Positions 13,634 to 22,516 of a stretch of 38,271 nucleotides of DNA are shown piece after piece. Made by a program: the position numbers and the translations under genes. The notes beneath the pieces are model-generated. The model was given only the letters and a program-made list of their open reading frames with translations. It ran no database searches and was not told where the DNA came from. Origin of the DNA: Oscillospiraceae bacterium (GTDB taxonomy: Bacteria > Bacillota > Clostridia > Oscillospirales > Ruminococcaceae); contig JALEHK010000070.1 of NCBI GenBank assembly GCA_022770625.1, forward strand, positions 1 to 38,271. Direction: 5' to 3'. Position 1 is the stretch's first letter, and every line of letters begins with the position of its first letter.

Positions 13634-16297
13634 TTATCCGATCTTGACCTCGCCGATCAGACCAGTCGCGGAGAGCGCGCCTTTACCCGACAGGCTCATC
13701 ATGCCGCCAAGCTTCATCGCGTTTACCTTCCGTTCAAGGGTGGTCGCGACCTCGATCGCAATCTCGTTTTCCCCTTCTTTCACCAGTCCGCTTATATCAA
13801 AGCGATAGGGAGTCGCGAACCGGGTTCCCGCCGAAACGCCGTTGACAAAAAGTTCGGCCGTTTCGCAGGCGTCATCGATCGTCAGAACGCTTTCCTTTCC
13901 GGCCAGTTCCGCTTTGGTCTCATAGCGGTAGTAGCCGGAGAAGTCGGGATATTTCCGCGCCATATTGGTCAGCGCGTCGATCGGTTCCGGATCGGTGAAG
14001 TTTGGATACGCTTTGGATTCTGCGCGGGAGACGGTGAAGCTGGTCAGCGTTTTGGCGTCTCTCTGTTCAGGAAAGGAAACGAGAGCGTCGGTTTCCTCGC
14101 CGCCGAACGAGATGATCGTCATCTCCAGAGGGTCGATGTGGAGTGAAAGGACCATCTTTCCGCCCTCTTTTTTCGATTCGATCGGACGGAGAAGGTTATC
14201 CAGTGCATCGTAAATGACTGGCGTACCTTTGGTAGAGACAGCGATCGTTCCGTCAAACGCTTTTCCGGGATCCTCGTTCAGGAGCAGAAGGGTATCGCCT
14301 TCGCCTGCACGGTAATGGTAGACGGTGAGGCGGCGGAAATCTGGAGAAACGGTGATGTCGCGGTGGATCAGACCGTTCAGAGCTTCCGCCATGTCATCAG
14401 TCGGAACCGTTTTGACGGCCGCGAGAACGGGAGCAAAATGCGCCTGCTCTTCGGTGGTCGCATTGCTGACCCCCTCGGGCACTTTTTCAGAGACAAGAAC
14501 CGGGAATCCGGCGGATGCAGCTGCTTCGATAAACCGCGCGGTCGCAAGCGTCACAAACTGGGTATAAGGAATGATCAGAGCCTGAACCGGACGGCCGTTG
14601 AGCCATAAAAGTCCGTCTTTCAGCTCGCTGTTGAACTTCGGCATATCATCCAGCAGGTCGGACGGGATAATGTCGAAATCGATCTGATGCTCGATCAGTT
14701 CCCGGCAGAGAACCTTGTCCGACTGGTAGTCGCCCGCCCACTCGCTTTCGCCGTGGTAGAGAAGAGCCACATCGGGGAGAGAGATACCGTCACTGATCAG
14801 GTGGCAGACCCGGTTCATATATCCGATCAGATGTCCGAACGCTTTGTACTGCGGGTTCTCGCCGTGGGCGTAGAAATGGGGCGGGCAGTCGGGATCTGGG
14901 AAGGCTTTCGGAGAGAAAGCATGGGGCGTGTAGTGGTTGATGCCGCGGACAAGGAAATGATCGGCCAGATATTTCATCGTCTTGACACCGGTTTCCCAGC
15001 CGTAAGCACCGAAGTTTTCACAAAGCGCCCGTCCGCCCTTCCGGGGATCGATATGGGAATGAGAGGAACCGAGTTTGCCCAGCTCATAATGATAAAATTC
15101 GCCGTCTCCGACTCCGCCGAACCGCTTGGGACGCATCGAATCGCCGCCGCCAATCAGTACCTGATTGCCGATGTTGTCGATGCCTGCCATATGCTGGCCA
15201 GCCAGACCGCGGAAATAATGACCGAGAGAACAGCCGAGACGGGCGTGAACATCGTTGTCCTCGACCAGATGTCCGATATACATGACACCGTGGTCTTTGC
15301 ACCAGTCGCCTAGCTGGAAGGAGAAACACCGCTCGACCAGACGGGTGACGGTATCCATATACCCGACCCGAACCTTTGCGTCAAGCGCCGGATCAGATGA
15401 CGGATACCAGAGGATGGGAAGAAGGTCCATCCAGTTTTCCCCGAGTCTTTCCTTCAGCATATCCGGAACGTACTTGCTCCAGGGAAGCATCATCTCTTTT
15501 CTTCCGATCGATTCGTCGAAATCATAGCCGACGGTGTTTCCGATCAGCGGCTCGTCCGAGAAAAATCCGGCGATGGTGTTTCCGAAAAGTTCTTTATAAT
15601 GCGCATAGTGCGGCTCGTAAACGGCGTTGATCTGCTGAGAGCAGGACTCGTAGTCCAGCATATTGATGTAGTCGTCCCGTCCGACGCCGTTATGGGTCAG
15701 ATAGAGGACATAGACCTTCCAGTAGCCTTCCGGAACCTTCCAGTAGAGCTTTCCGTCCTGAACGAGGGAAGTTAGATCGATCGGATCGGTCATCTTGTCC
15801 ATCGGCTCGACCTTCCACGCCACGACATGGTAAAGGGTGTCGTCGTCAAAGTGCTTCTTATCCGGCTGTCCGAGCATCGGATTGACGGAAAGGATCATCG
15901 GATGGATCATCTCTCCGACCGGGATCTCCACTTCCGCTTTCGGGCCGCAGACATCCAGACGGGCATAATTTAAGTACTGCTTGCGAAGCTCGTTGGGAGC
16001 TTCTTTGACGGTGCCTGCCGCGAATCCGGTCGGGAAGTGAGCGTCATCCAGAATCCAGACCTTCATATCCAGAGCCTTGGCTTCAGCCAAGATAATGTCA
16101 AGGTCATGCCACCAGCCGTCTCCGGCAAAGTCGGGGTGAGGGCGCGCTTCCAGGCAGACTGCCCGGCATCCGGCCTCGCGAATGACGTGGATATATTCCT
16201 TCAGTGTTTCTTCATCTTCACCATGCTGCCACATAAAGGGAAGAATATAGTTGTCGCCCTTTCCCGCAAGCAGCTGTGCGACCCGTGCGTTTTTCAT
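13634..16297 (-). CDS. Large glycoside hydrolase, GH106/alpha-L-rhamnosidase-like
   Basis: The 887-residue protein has a catalytic barrel in its first half (WQHGEDEETLKEYIHVIREAGCRAVCLEARP near the start; IAGFFSDEPLIGN near 240; YIGHLVEDNDVHARLG near 345) and a C-terminal jelly-roll of the GH2 sugar-binding type (YYRYETKAEL, AELFVNGVSAGTRFATPYRFDISGLVKEGENEIAIEV). This layout, in a cytoplasmic protein without signal peptide, resembles the GH106 rhamnosidase-like group, but the substrate is uncertain. The Asp/Glu in FFSDEP and the Glu in LVEDND are candidates for catalytic or metal-binding residues. ATG 16297 has AAAGGAG 6 bases upstream. It is divergent from the AraC gene at 16469, its likely regulator. 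Confidence 0.78.
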   Translation of the reverse strand: MKNARVAQLLAGKGDNYILPFMWQHGEDEETLKEYIHVIREAGCRAVCLEARPHPDFAGDGWWHDLDIILAEAKALDMKVWILDDAHFPTGFAAGTVKEAPNELRKQYLNYARLDVCGPKAEVEIPVGEMIHPMILSVNPMLGQPDKKHFDDDTLYHVVAWKVEPMDKMTDPIDLTSLVQDGKLYWKVPEGYWKVYVLYLTHNGVGRDDYINMLDYESCSQQINAVYEPHYAHYKELFGNTIAGFFSDEPLIGNTVGYDFDESIGRKEMMLPWSKYVPDMLKERLGENWMDLLPILWYPSSDPALDAKVRVGYMDTVTRLVERCFSFQLGDWCKDHGVMYIGHLVEDNDVHARLGCSLGHYFRGLAGQHMAGIDNIGNQVLIGGGDSMRPKRFGGVGDGEFYHYELGKLGSSHSHIDPRKGGRALCENFGAYGWETGVKTMKYLADHFLVRGINHYTPHAFSPKAFPDPDCPPHFYAHGENPQYKAFGHLIGYMNRVCHLISDGISLPDVALLYHGESEWAGDYQSDKVLCRELIEHQIDFDIIPSDLLDDMPKFNSELKDGLLWLNGRPVQALIIPYTQFVTLATARFIEAAASAGFPVLVSEKVPEGVSNATTEEQAHFAPVLAAVKTVPTDDMAEALNGLIHRDITVSPDFRRLTVYHYRAGEGDTLLLLNEDPGKAFDGTIAVSTKGTPVIYDALDNLLRPIESKKEGGKMVLSLHIDPLEMTIISFGGEETDALVSFPEQRDAKTLTSFTVSRAESKAYPNFTDPEPIDALTNMARKYPDFSGYYRYETKAELAGKESVLTIDDACETAELFVNGVSAGTRFATPYRFDISGLVKEGENEIAIEVATTLERKVNAMKLGGMMSLSGKGALSATGLIGEVKIG

Positions 16298-16334
16298 AAG
16301 AATCTCCTTTCTGATCCCGGAGGGAAAAACATAC

Positions 16335-16363
16335 TTGAAAATTTACTCTTTATCTTATATAAT
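16335..16363 (+). promoter_or_regulatory. Promoter of the AraC gene at 16469
   Basis: TTGAAA (16335-16340), a 17-base spacer and TATAAT (16358-16363). The roughly 100-base leader holds a perfect GGATATATCC palindrome (16383-16392) and an ATCCCG/CGGGAT hairpin (16429-16446) that ends 22 bases before the start codon; either could be a regulatory site. Confidence 0.75.
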
Positions 16364-16468
16364 ACAGGAAAGAATGGATTTTGGATATATCCATTTCTAC
16401 GATTTAAAGTATCTTTTTACACGGATACATCCCGGTATTTCGGGATAAACGGAAGAAGGCTGAAATAA

Positions 16469-17407
16469 ATGGATAAAAGCGAACTGGATATTCTTTTGCG
16501 CCAGATCCGTTTGGAGGAACGGATTATCGGCGATAAAGAGAATCGGAACATGGATGGATCGACCGTCAGTTTTCAGTCGCTTCGTCTGAGCGGGCAGCCC
16601 TCCAATCTGCTTATGATTTCGCCGCACGGACGCTTTCGCCCGACGCCGATGCATACCCACGATTACCTTGAAGTCATGTATCTCTATGACGGAAGCATCA
16701 CCCAGCACTGGAAGGGCGGGAGCGCTGTTCTTTCTCACGGTGATTTCTTCTTTGTTCCGCCGGGAATCTATCACGCGACAGATGTCTGCGGAGCGGGGGA
16801 TATTGCCGTCAATCTGATCGTTTCGGATGAGCTGCTGAAAAAAGAAGCTTTTTCGATTCTGAGAGAAAATCTTTCGCCTAATGAGCCGTATCTGATCCGG
16901 ACGGGACACAGGCGGGCCAATGAAACGGTCTGCCGACTGATGGAGGAGATATTCGACCCGGAGAATTATGCCGCGGAGGCAATCGAACAGACGGCTATAC
17001 TTCTGGCGATCGACCTTGCGCGGGTCAGTGTCCAGCCGAACAAACGAAATCCGGCGCCGGAGGAACTTTCCCAGCAGGATATTCTCTATCGGGTCATTCG
17101 GTATATCGAAAGCGGATATAAAACGGTAACCCTTTCGGAAACAGCGGATACATTCGGCTATACGCCGAATCATTTAAGCGTCCTTCTGAAAAAGGAACTG
17201 GGACAGAGCTTTTCTGATTTTCGGCACAGCTTCTGTATGGCGCAGGCGGCGCTCCTTTTAAGGGAAAGCGAGCTTCCGATCACCGAAGTCGCCGCTCAGA
17301 GCGGCTTTTCCAATATGACCCATTTTTATAAGCTGTTTGACAGGAAGTTTCATATGACGCCGGGTGAATACCGGATTCTCAGCTCTTCTCGGGCTTCGGA
17401 GGAATAG
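16469..17407 (+). CDS. AraC family transcriptional regulator with cupin sensor
   Basis: The 312-residue protein has an N-terminal cupin (around residues 50-130; PMHTHDYLEVMYLYDG and HGDFFFVPPGIYH are the two typical strands with the His cluster) that binds a small sugar, and a C-terminal pair of helix-turn-helix units (about 205-305). The latter shows VTLSETADTFGYTPNHLSVLLKKELGQSF and ITEVAAQSGFSNMTHFYKLFDRKFHMTPGEYR. GAAGAAGG precedes ATG 16469 by 9 bases. Divergence from the GH106-like gene strongly suggests it controls that gene. It is followed by an aldo/keto reductase remnant. Confidence 0.92.
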   Translation: MDKSELDILLRQIRLEERIIGDKENRNMDGSTVSFQSLRLSGQPSNLLMISPHGRFRPTPMHTHDYLEVMYLYDGSITQHWKGGSAVLSHGDFFFVPPGIYHATDVCGAGDIAVNLIVSDELLKKEAFSILRENLSPNEPYLIRTGHRRANETVCRLMEEIFDPENYAAEAIEQTAILLAIDLARVSVQPNKRNPAPEELSQQDILYRVIRYIESGYKTVTLSETADTFGYTPNHLSVLLKKELGQSFSDFRHSFCMAQAALLLRESELPITEVAAQSGFSNMTHFYKLFDRKFHMTPGEYRILSSSRASEE

Positions 17408-17419
17408 AAAGCCAAAAAG

Positions 17420-17701
17420 ATGGTTGACCTTTATCTTTCGCGCGGCTACCGGTATTTTGATACCGCGCACCGTTATCACGGAGAGATGAGCGAGAAAGCG
17501 ATCTGCGAGACGCTGACTTCGCGGTATGACCGGGATGCTTATGAACTGACCAACAAAATCACACGGGCTCCTTTTATCCACAGCGAAGAGGAGCAGGAAC
17601 CGTTTTTTATGAATCAGCTGGAGATCTGCGGCGTTTGTGAAAGCCACTGCCCGCAGAACCTTCCGATCCGCAAATATTTGGAAGATGTAAAAAAATTTTG
17701 A
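17420..17701 (+). pseudogene. Aldo/keto reductase remnant with the middle deleted
   Basis: The 93-codon frame joins two distant parts of an iron-sulfur aldo/keto reductase. Residues 1-52 (LYLSRGYRYFDTAHRYHG, SEKAICETL, then LTNKI) match the barrel strands just after the usual N-terminus. The final 30 (CGVCESHCPQNLPIRKYLEDVKKF) match the C-terminal CxxCxxxCP cluster motif of that family. Roughly 250 intervening residues and the first 30-40 are missing, and the catalytic Lys and His regions are gone. It starts just past the AraC stop with no good ribosome binding site. A clean in-frame deletion keeps the frame open. It is judged non-functional. Confidence 0.8.
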
Positions 17702-17711
17702 ATAAGCAGCA

Positions 17712-17754
17712 AAAAAACCAGACGTCTGAAATTTTCTCAGGCGTCTGGTTTTTT
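17712..17754. terminator. Bidirectional terminator between the AKR remnant and murC
   Basis: AAAAAACCAGACG (17712-17724) pairs with CGTCTGGTTTTTT (17742-17754), with A and T runs on both sides. Confidence 0.9.
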
Positions 17755-17764
17755 GATAGAAGAA

Positions 17765-19135
17765 TCACTTCTCGTATTTTTCTTTCAGCTTTTCCACAAT
17801 CATATGGGCACACTTGTTAATATCTCCGCACCCGAGCGTCAGGATCAGATCGCCGGGACAGGCGTTTTCTGCAACGTATGCGGCAATTTCCGGAAATTCC
17901 GGAAACCAGACAGCGCCGGGGATCTTTTCGGCAAGCTGAGACGTGTAAACGCCGTCGGTGTTCTTTTCACGGCTGCCCATGATCTCGGAGAGAACGACTT
18001 TGTCGGCATGGGAAAGTACGCGGGCAAAATCGTCCATCAGCATTTTGGTGCGCGAATAGGTAAAGGGCTGATGAACCGCCCAGACCCGCTCGAACGGAAG
18101 AGCGCGCGCCGCTTTCAGCGTAGCTTCGATCTCGGTCGGATGGTGGCCGTAATCATCAGCAACTGTGATGCCGCCGATCTGCGCCAGTACCTCGAACCGG
18201 CGTCCGGCACCGCCGAAGGAATCAACGCCTGCCGCACATTCCTCAGGCGTGACTCCGGCTGTGATTGCCGCCGCACAGGCCGCAACCGCATTTAATATGT
18301 TGTGGTCGCCGGGAACGTGCATCTTGATATGGGTCAGCGTTTTTCCATGATAACAGAGATCAAACTCCGTATTAACGCCGCCTGGATGGACAATGTTTTT
18401 CGGATAATAATCGTTCCTTTCCCGGCTTCCGAAGGTGATGAGCTTATCCTCCAGGCCGGAAACGGCGATCTGTGTGTTGGGATCGTCGCCGTTTGCGATG
18501 ACGCATTTGGTCGCCATCTGTGCAAATTTATGGAAGGAATGAATCAAATTGGCCATCGTTTTGAAGTAATCAAGGTGATCGGCGTCGATATTAAGGATAA
18601 CGGCGACGTCCGGGTGCAGCTTTAAGAAAGTATCGACAAATTCACACGATTCGCAGACCATATGCTCGCTTTTACCGGCTCTTCCGCTACCACCGATCGA
18701 GGCGAGCTTTCCGCCGATCACACAGGTCGGATCCTTTCCGGCCATCAGCATGATCTGGGTCAGCATCGAGGTCGTGGTGGTTTTGCCATGGGTGCCGCTG
18801 ACACAGAGCGCATCGGAATAATGCGCGGTGATCTCGCCGAGAATCACGCTCCGTTCGACCGTCGGAACGCCGCTTTCCCGTGCGGCGACGAGTTCGGGAT
18901 TGTCCGCCATAATAGCCGCCGAATAGACGATCAGATCAGCGCCTTCGATGTTTTCTGCCTTCTGTCCGAGGGTGACCGGGATGCCCATCGCCCGTACCCG
19001 CGCAAGGGTATCGGTTTCGTTGTTGTCAGAGCCGGTGATGTAGTAGCCTTTTTCGTGAAGAATCTGCGCCATCGGATACATTCCGCTGCCGCCGATCCCG
19101 ATAAAGTGAAGGTGTTTTTTATTTTGCAGATACAT
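17765..19135 (-). CDS. murC: UDP-N-acetylmuramate-L-alanine ligase
   Basis: MurC adds L-alanine to UDP-N-acetylmuramic acid, using ATP, in the first step of the peptidoglycan stem peptide. The 456-residue protein has the N-terminal nucleotide loop GIGGSG (13-18), the ATP loop SGTHGKTTT near 110, the central substrate-binding motif NIDADHLDYF near 180, and HHPTEIEATL near 340, with the C-terminal Rossmann domain complete. ATG 19135 was chosen because AAAGGA lies 9 bases upstream; two upstream in-frame ATGs overlap that site. It is downstream of recG with a 32-base gap and no terminator, so the two are co-transcribed. Confidence 0.97.
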   Translation of the reverse strand: MYLQNKKHLHFIGIGGSGMYPMAQILHEKGYYITGSDNNETDTLARVRAMGIPVTLGQKAENIEGADLIVYSAAIMADNPELVAARESGVPTVERSVILGEITAHYSDALCVSGTHGKTTTTSMLTQIMLMAGKDPTCVIGGKLASIGGSGRAGKSEHMVCESCEFVDTFLKLHPDVAVILNIDADHLDYFKTMANLIHSFHKFAQMATKCVIANGDDPNTQIAVSGLEDKLITFGSRERNDYYPKNIVHPGGVNTEFDLCYHGKTLTHIKMHVPGDHNILNAVAACAAAITAGVTPEECAAGVDSFGGAGRRFEVLAQIGGITVADDYGHHPTEIEATLKAARALPFERVWAVHQPFTYSRTKMLMDDFARVLSHADKVVLSEIMGSREKNTDGVYTSQLAEKIPGAVWFPEFPEIAAYVAENACPGDLILTLGCGDINKCAHMIVEKLKEKYEK

Positions 19136-19167
19136 ATAAGCCATTCCTTTCATGGAAAAATGCTGGG

Positions 19168-21270
19168 TTAATTTTTTGCGCTGCTTTGTACCATCTTTTC
19201 GACCTGTAATTTTAACAGTCGGTCTTCAGGAAAAGAAAGTTCCGGATCTTTATCAAGCAGAGCATAAGCAGCCGCTTGCGCTTCGGCGAAAAGAGCAGTG
19301 TCCTCCAAAACATCGTTGATGCCAAGACTGGGCGCGCCGTGCTGCCTGTAGCCGAAAAAGTCTCCGGCTCCCCGCAGCTTTAAGTCCTCTTTAGAGATTT
19401 TGAATCCATCGCAGGTCTCTTTCATGATCGCAAGCCGTTTCCGGTTTTCTTCTCCATCATTGTCCGAAAGAAGGATACAGGTGGATTTTTTGCTTCCGCG
19501 CCCGACCCGTCCCCGAAGCTGATGAAGCTGGGAGAGACCGAAGCGCTCGGCGTTTTCGATCATGATGATGGTGGCGTTCGGGACATCGACGCCAACCTCA
19601 ACAACCGTCGTTGCAACCAGAAGCTGGATCTTTCCGGAGGCAAAGTCCGCCATGACCGCGTCCTTTTCATCCGGCTTCATCCTTCCGTGCAAAAGCCCGA
19701 CCGAAAAGCCCCGGAACGGCCCGTCCTGAAGCTGGCGGGCGTAGGTGACGGCGGCCGTCATTCCCGAAGTCATTCCCGAGTTCGTTCCCGAGTTTTCCCC
19801 CTCTTCGATCAGCGGACAGACGATATACCCCTGTTCGCCGCGGGCTAAATGGTCGCGGATATAAGAGAGCGCCCGCTCCCGTTTATCCGAATGGATCGAG
19901 AAGGTCTCGATCGGCTGTCTGCCTTTCGGAAGCTCATCAATGACCGAAATATCGAGATCGCCGTAAACCATGAGTGCGAGGGTGCGGGGGATCGGAGTCG
20001 CCGACATGACCAAAACGTGCGGATGATCTCCCTTTTCGCCTAAGATCTGACGTTGAGCCACACCGAAACGATGCTGTTCATCGGTGATGACCAGCCCGAG
20101 ACGGTGAAAGACGGTGGATTCCTGTACTAAAGCGTGCGTTCCGACTACCATATCGATTTCACCGGCGGCGATCGCTTCCCGCATCTGTGTCTTGGCTTTG
20201 GGCGTGAGCGAACCGACGAGCAGTCCGATCCGGATGCCAAGCGGCTCCAAAAGTTTCCGAAGGGTCTGTTCATGCTGAGAAGCGAGAATTTCGGTCGGCG
20301 CCATCAGTGCCGCCTGATACCCGCGTTCGATAGCCGCAAAAGAAGCGGCGGCCGCAACCATCGTTTTGCCCGAACCGACGTCGCCCTGAAGCAATCGGTT
20401 CATCGGATAGGGAGACGCCATATCCCGCAGGATCTCGGTAATTACCCGTTTCTGCGCTCCGGTCAGCTGATAGGGGAGACTTTCGATAAAGGGACGCAGG
20501 TCGGGACGGAGCACCCGAACACCGGTCGTTTGCCGCTCCCGCCCTTTCAGAAACTTCAGACCGATGGTCAGTCGGAACAGTTCCTCGAAAGAAAGCCGCC
20601 TTTTCGCAGCGGCGAGCTGTTCGTGTCCTTCCGGAAAATGGATCTGGCGGATCGCTGCCTGATAGGAGATCAGCTTATGCTCCTTCCGGACGGATTCGGG
20701 GAGCGGATCGTCCATACTGGGAAGGATATGCTCGATCGCGTCGGCAACGTTTGTCTGTACCATCTTTCCGGTCAATCCTTCGGTCAGCGGATAGACCGGC
20801 CGGAGAACATCCGCCTCGTCCGGAGTCAGAAAGCTGTTCAGTGCCAGTCCGTATCCGGAACCGGCCCGGCTCCATTTCCCGGCGAACACATAGTCCTCAC
20901 CGGTTTTCAGTCCGTAGTAGGCGTATTCATTGTTAAAAATCGTGATGATAAAATTGTGGAGTCCGTCGGTCGCCATCAGTTTATACAGAACCATTCCTTT
21001 GCGGATGGAGGCGGGGGCAAACTTCCGAAGGATCTTTCCCTCGATGACCACATTTTCCCCGTTCTCACATTGATCGGCCATCAGCGGAGAGGTAAAATCC
21101 TGGTAGCTTCGGGGATAGAAGGCAAGAAGCTGTTCAGCGGAAGCGATCCCCAGCTTTTCATAGAGCGCTTTTCTTTTCGGGCCGACATTTTTGAGCGCGG
21201 TAATTGGTGTCGAAGGAAGGGCAGAGCTTGCTTCAGCGCTTTCTTTGGGCCTGGTGTCCGGCTGTTTCAT
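19168..21270 (-). CDS. recG: ATP-dependent DNA helicase RecG
   Basis: RecG remodels stalled replication forks and Holliday junctions. The 700-residue protein has an N-terminal wedge domain (VGPKRKALYEKLGI near 29; the OB-fold follows), Walker A GDVGSGKT near residue 297, the DEQH box near 397, SATPIPRTLA motif III, and the C-terminal QLRGRVGRG motif VI. Start 21270 has AAAGGAGG 8 bases upstream. A short Gly/Ser/Thr/Asn/Met run (GTNSGMTSGMT) sits in helicase domain 2 and looks like a local slippage insertion. The gene is read away from the palindrome at 21367-21429, which carries its probable -10 box. Confidence 0.97.
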   Translation of the reverse strand: MKQPDTRPKESAEASSALPSTPITALKNVGPKRKALYEKLGIASAEQLLAFYPRSYQDFTSPLMADQCENGENVVIEGKILRKFAPASIRKGMVLYKLMATDGLHNFIITIFNNEYAYYGLKTGEDYVFAGKWSRAGSGYGLALNSFLTPDEADVLRPVYPLTEGLTGKMVQTNVADAIEHILPSMDDPLPESVRKEHKLISYQAAIRQIHFPEGHEQLAAAKRRLSFEELFRLTIGLKFLKGRERQTTGVRVLRPDLRPFIESLPYQLTGAQKRVITEILRDMASPYPMNRLLQGDVGSGKTMVAAAASFAAIERGYQAALMAPTEILASQHEQTLRKLLEPLGIRIGLLVGSLTPKAKTQMREAIAAGEIDMVVGTHALVQESTVFHRLGLVITDEQHRFGVAQRQILGEKGDHPHVLVMSATPIPRTLALMVYGDLDISVIDELPKGRQPIETFSIHSDKRERALSYIRDHLARGEQGYIVCPLIEEGENSGTNSGMTSGMTAAVTYARQLQDGPFRGFSVGLLHGRMKPDEKDAVMADFASGKIQLLVATTVVEVGVDVPNATIIMIENAERFGLSQLHQLRGRVGRGSKKSTCILLSDNDGEENRKRLAIMKETCDGFKISKEDLKLRGAGDFFGYRQHGAPSLGINDVLEDTALFAEAQAAAYALLDKDPELSFPEDRLLKLQVEKMVQSSAKN

Positions 21271-21366
21271 TCTGATGCCTCCTTTCCGGGAATATTTTCC
21301 ATTCTCTTGAGTGGGAAGGAAAAGTATGGTAGGCTTGAAAAAGCCCCGGTTTTATTTTTATGCGTG

Positions 21367-21429
21367 GTTTTTGTGTTATAATCAAGGCTATGGAGCAAAA
21401 CTCTATAGCCTTGATTATAACACAAAAAC
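21367..21429. repeat. 63-bp near-perfect palindrome with mirrored -10 boxes
   Basis: Arms of 29 bases (21367-21395 and 21401-21429) match at every position but one G:T pair (21392/21404) and flank the loop CAAAA. Each arm contains TGTTATAAT, an extended -10 sequence: TATAAT at 21377-21382 reads plus, and 21419-21414 reads minus. It lies between the divergent recG and M23-type genes. Neither -10 has a good -35 box. Confidence 0.95.
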
Positions 21430-21473
21430 TGTCTGCTGAACACCCTCCCTACAAAAGAAAGGAATTCTTGACG

Positions 21474-22430
21474 ATGAAATTGATCCAAAAACCTAGAACG
21501 TTTCTGCTCTCTTCGGCGGTTTTCCTGCTGATGCTTTTTTTCCCACGAACCGCTTTTGCGGCGGAATATTCCTATGGAAGCAGAGGCACGGCGGTCTATA
21601 CCATTCAGCAAAACCTTTACGGACTCGGCTGCGAAGTTATTCCGGACGGGATCTTTGGAAAAGATACCAAAGTCGCGCTGATCCGGTACCAGTCGGACGC
21701 CGGACTTTCCGCCGACGGAATTGCCGGAGAAAAGACGCTCACCCGGCTCGGTGAGGAAGTCCTTTCGATTCAGCGCTCCCTGAAAACCGCCGGGTATCTT
21801 TCCGGAAAGGCGGACGGCATCTACGGTCCGGAGACTCTGAAGGCGGTCGCCGCTTTTCAGCGCTCTCAGGGATTTTCTCCCGATGGGATCGCAGGAAAGG
21901 CCGGCAGCATCACGAGAAAACGGCTTGCGGGAGTGACCGGAGGACTGAAAGCGCTTCATGCCGATGCAAAAAACTGGGGTTCACCGCTGAAAGTCGCTTA
22001 TCTTCCGATCACCGGCGGGAGAAGTTTTGGTGATCAGCGCTCCGATGGCAGACAGCACGCCGGAATCGATTATTACGTTGAAAATGGAGCGGGTACGCCG
22101 GTCTATGCGGTGACATCGGGAACCGTTACCGATCGGAGCAACACCTTTTACGCCGGAACCGGCGCGGTCACGATCCAGTCGGACGGCGGAAGCGTGATCC
22201 GGTATGGAGAGATCACTCCGTTGGTATCGGCAGGAGAACAGGTGAAAAAAGGTCAGCGGATCGGAACGATCGCCGCAAATCAGGCTGACGGCGGAACGAT
22301 GCTCCATCTGGAACTGTACAGCGGCGCGGCGTCCGGAACACTTAGCCGGGATGGAAATGAGTACTGGTATGTAAGCGGGCGATTCAACCGCCGGGAGGAT
22401 CTGCTCGATCCGAGCTGGTTTTTGCAATAA
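21474..22430 (+). CDS. Secreted peptidoglycan-binding protein with M23-type domain
   Basis: The 318-residue protein has a signal peptide (to about residue 30, ending TAFAAE), two PG_binding_1 units (about 32-90 and 95-150; the repeats YGLGC...PDGIFGKDT and YLSGKADGIYGPET are evident) and a C-terminal lysostaphin-type domain. The zinc motif HAGID is present near 203, and the last ligand is in LHLEL. The catalytic positions are atypical: the usual YaHL is RYGEI, and the HxH pair reads MLH, so two His of active LytM are missing. This pattern is known to me from other clostridial M23-like proteins, so it may be a structural or differently acting subclass. ATG 21474 has GAAAGGA about 10 bases upstream. 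Confidence 0.85.
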   Translation: MKLIQKPRTFLLSSAVFLLMLFFPRTAFAAEYSYGSRGTAVYTIQQNLYGLGCEVIPDGIFGKDTKVALIRYQSDAGLSADGIAGEKTLTRLGEEVLSIQRSLKTAGYLSGKADGIYGPETLKAVAAFQRSQGFSPDGIAGKAGSITRKRLAGVTGGLKALHADAKNWGSPLKVAYLPITGGRSFGDQRSDGRQHAGIDYYVENGAGTPVYAVTSGTVTDRSNTFYAGTGAVTIQSDGGSVIRYGEITPLVSAGEQVKKGQRIGTIAANQADGGTMLHLELYSGAASGTLSRDGNEYWYVSGRFNRREDLLDPSWFLQ

Positions 22431-22478
22431 TCTCCGATAATGTGACATATGACATATACAGATTCCGCCGTCCTCTGC

Positions 22479-22484
22479 TATACT
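22479..22484 (+). promoter_or_regulatory. Extended -10 box before the second MATE gene
   Basis: TGC-TATACT ends at 22484, 32 bases before the start codon. A weak -35 candidate is TATACA (22455-22460), 18 bases upstream. Confidence 0.6.
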
Positions 22485-22516
22485 TTTCTTAATCAAATCA
22501 AGTGGAGGAATCATTC

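Noticed and set aside
20134-21381. A 415-codon open frame on the plus strand
   Set aside because: It is antisense to recG, which is complete and has canonical helicase motifs; the product resembles no family.
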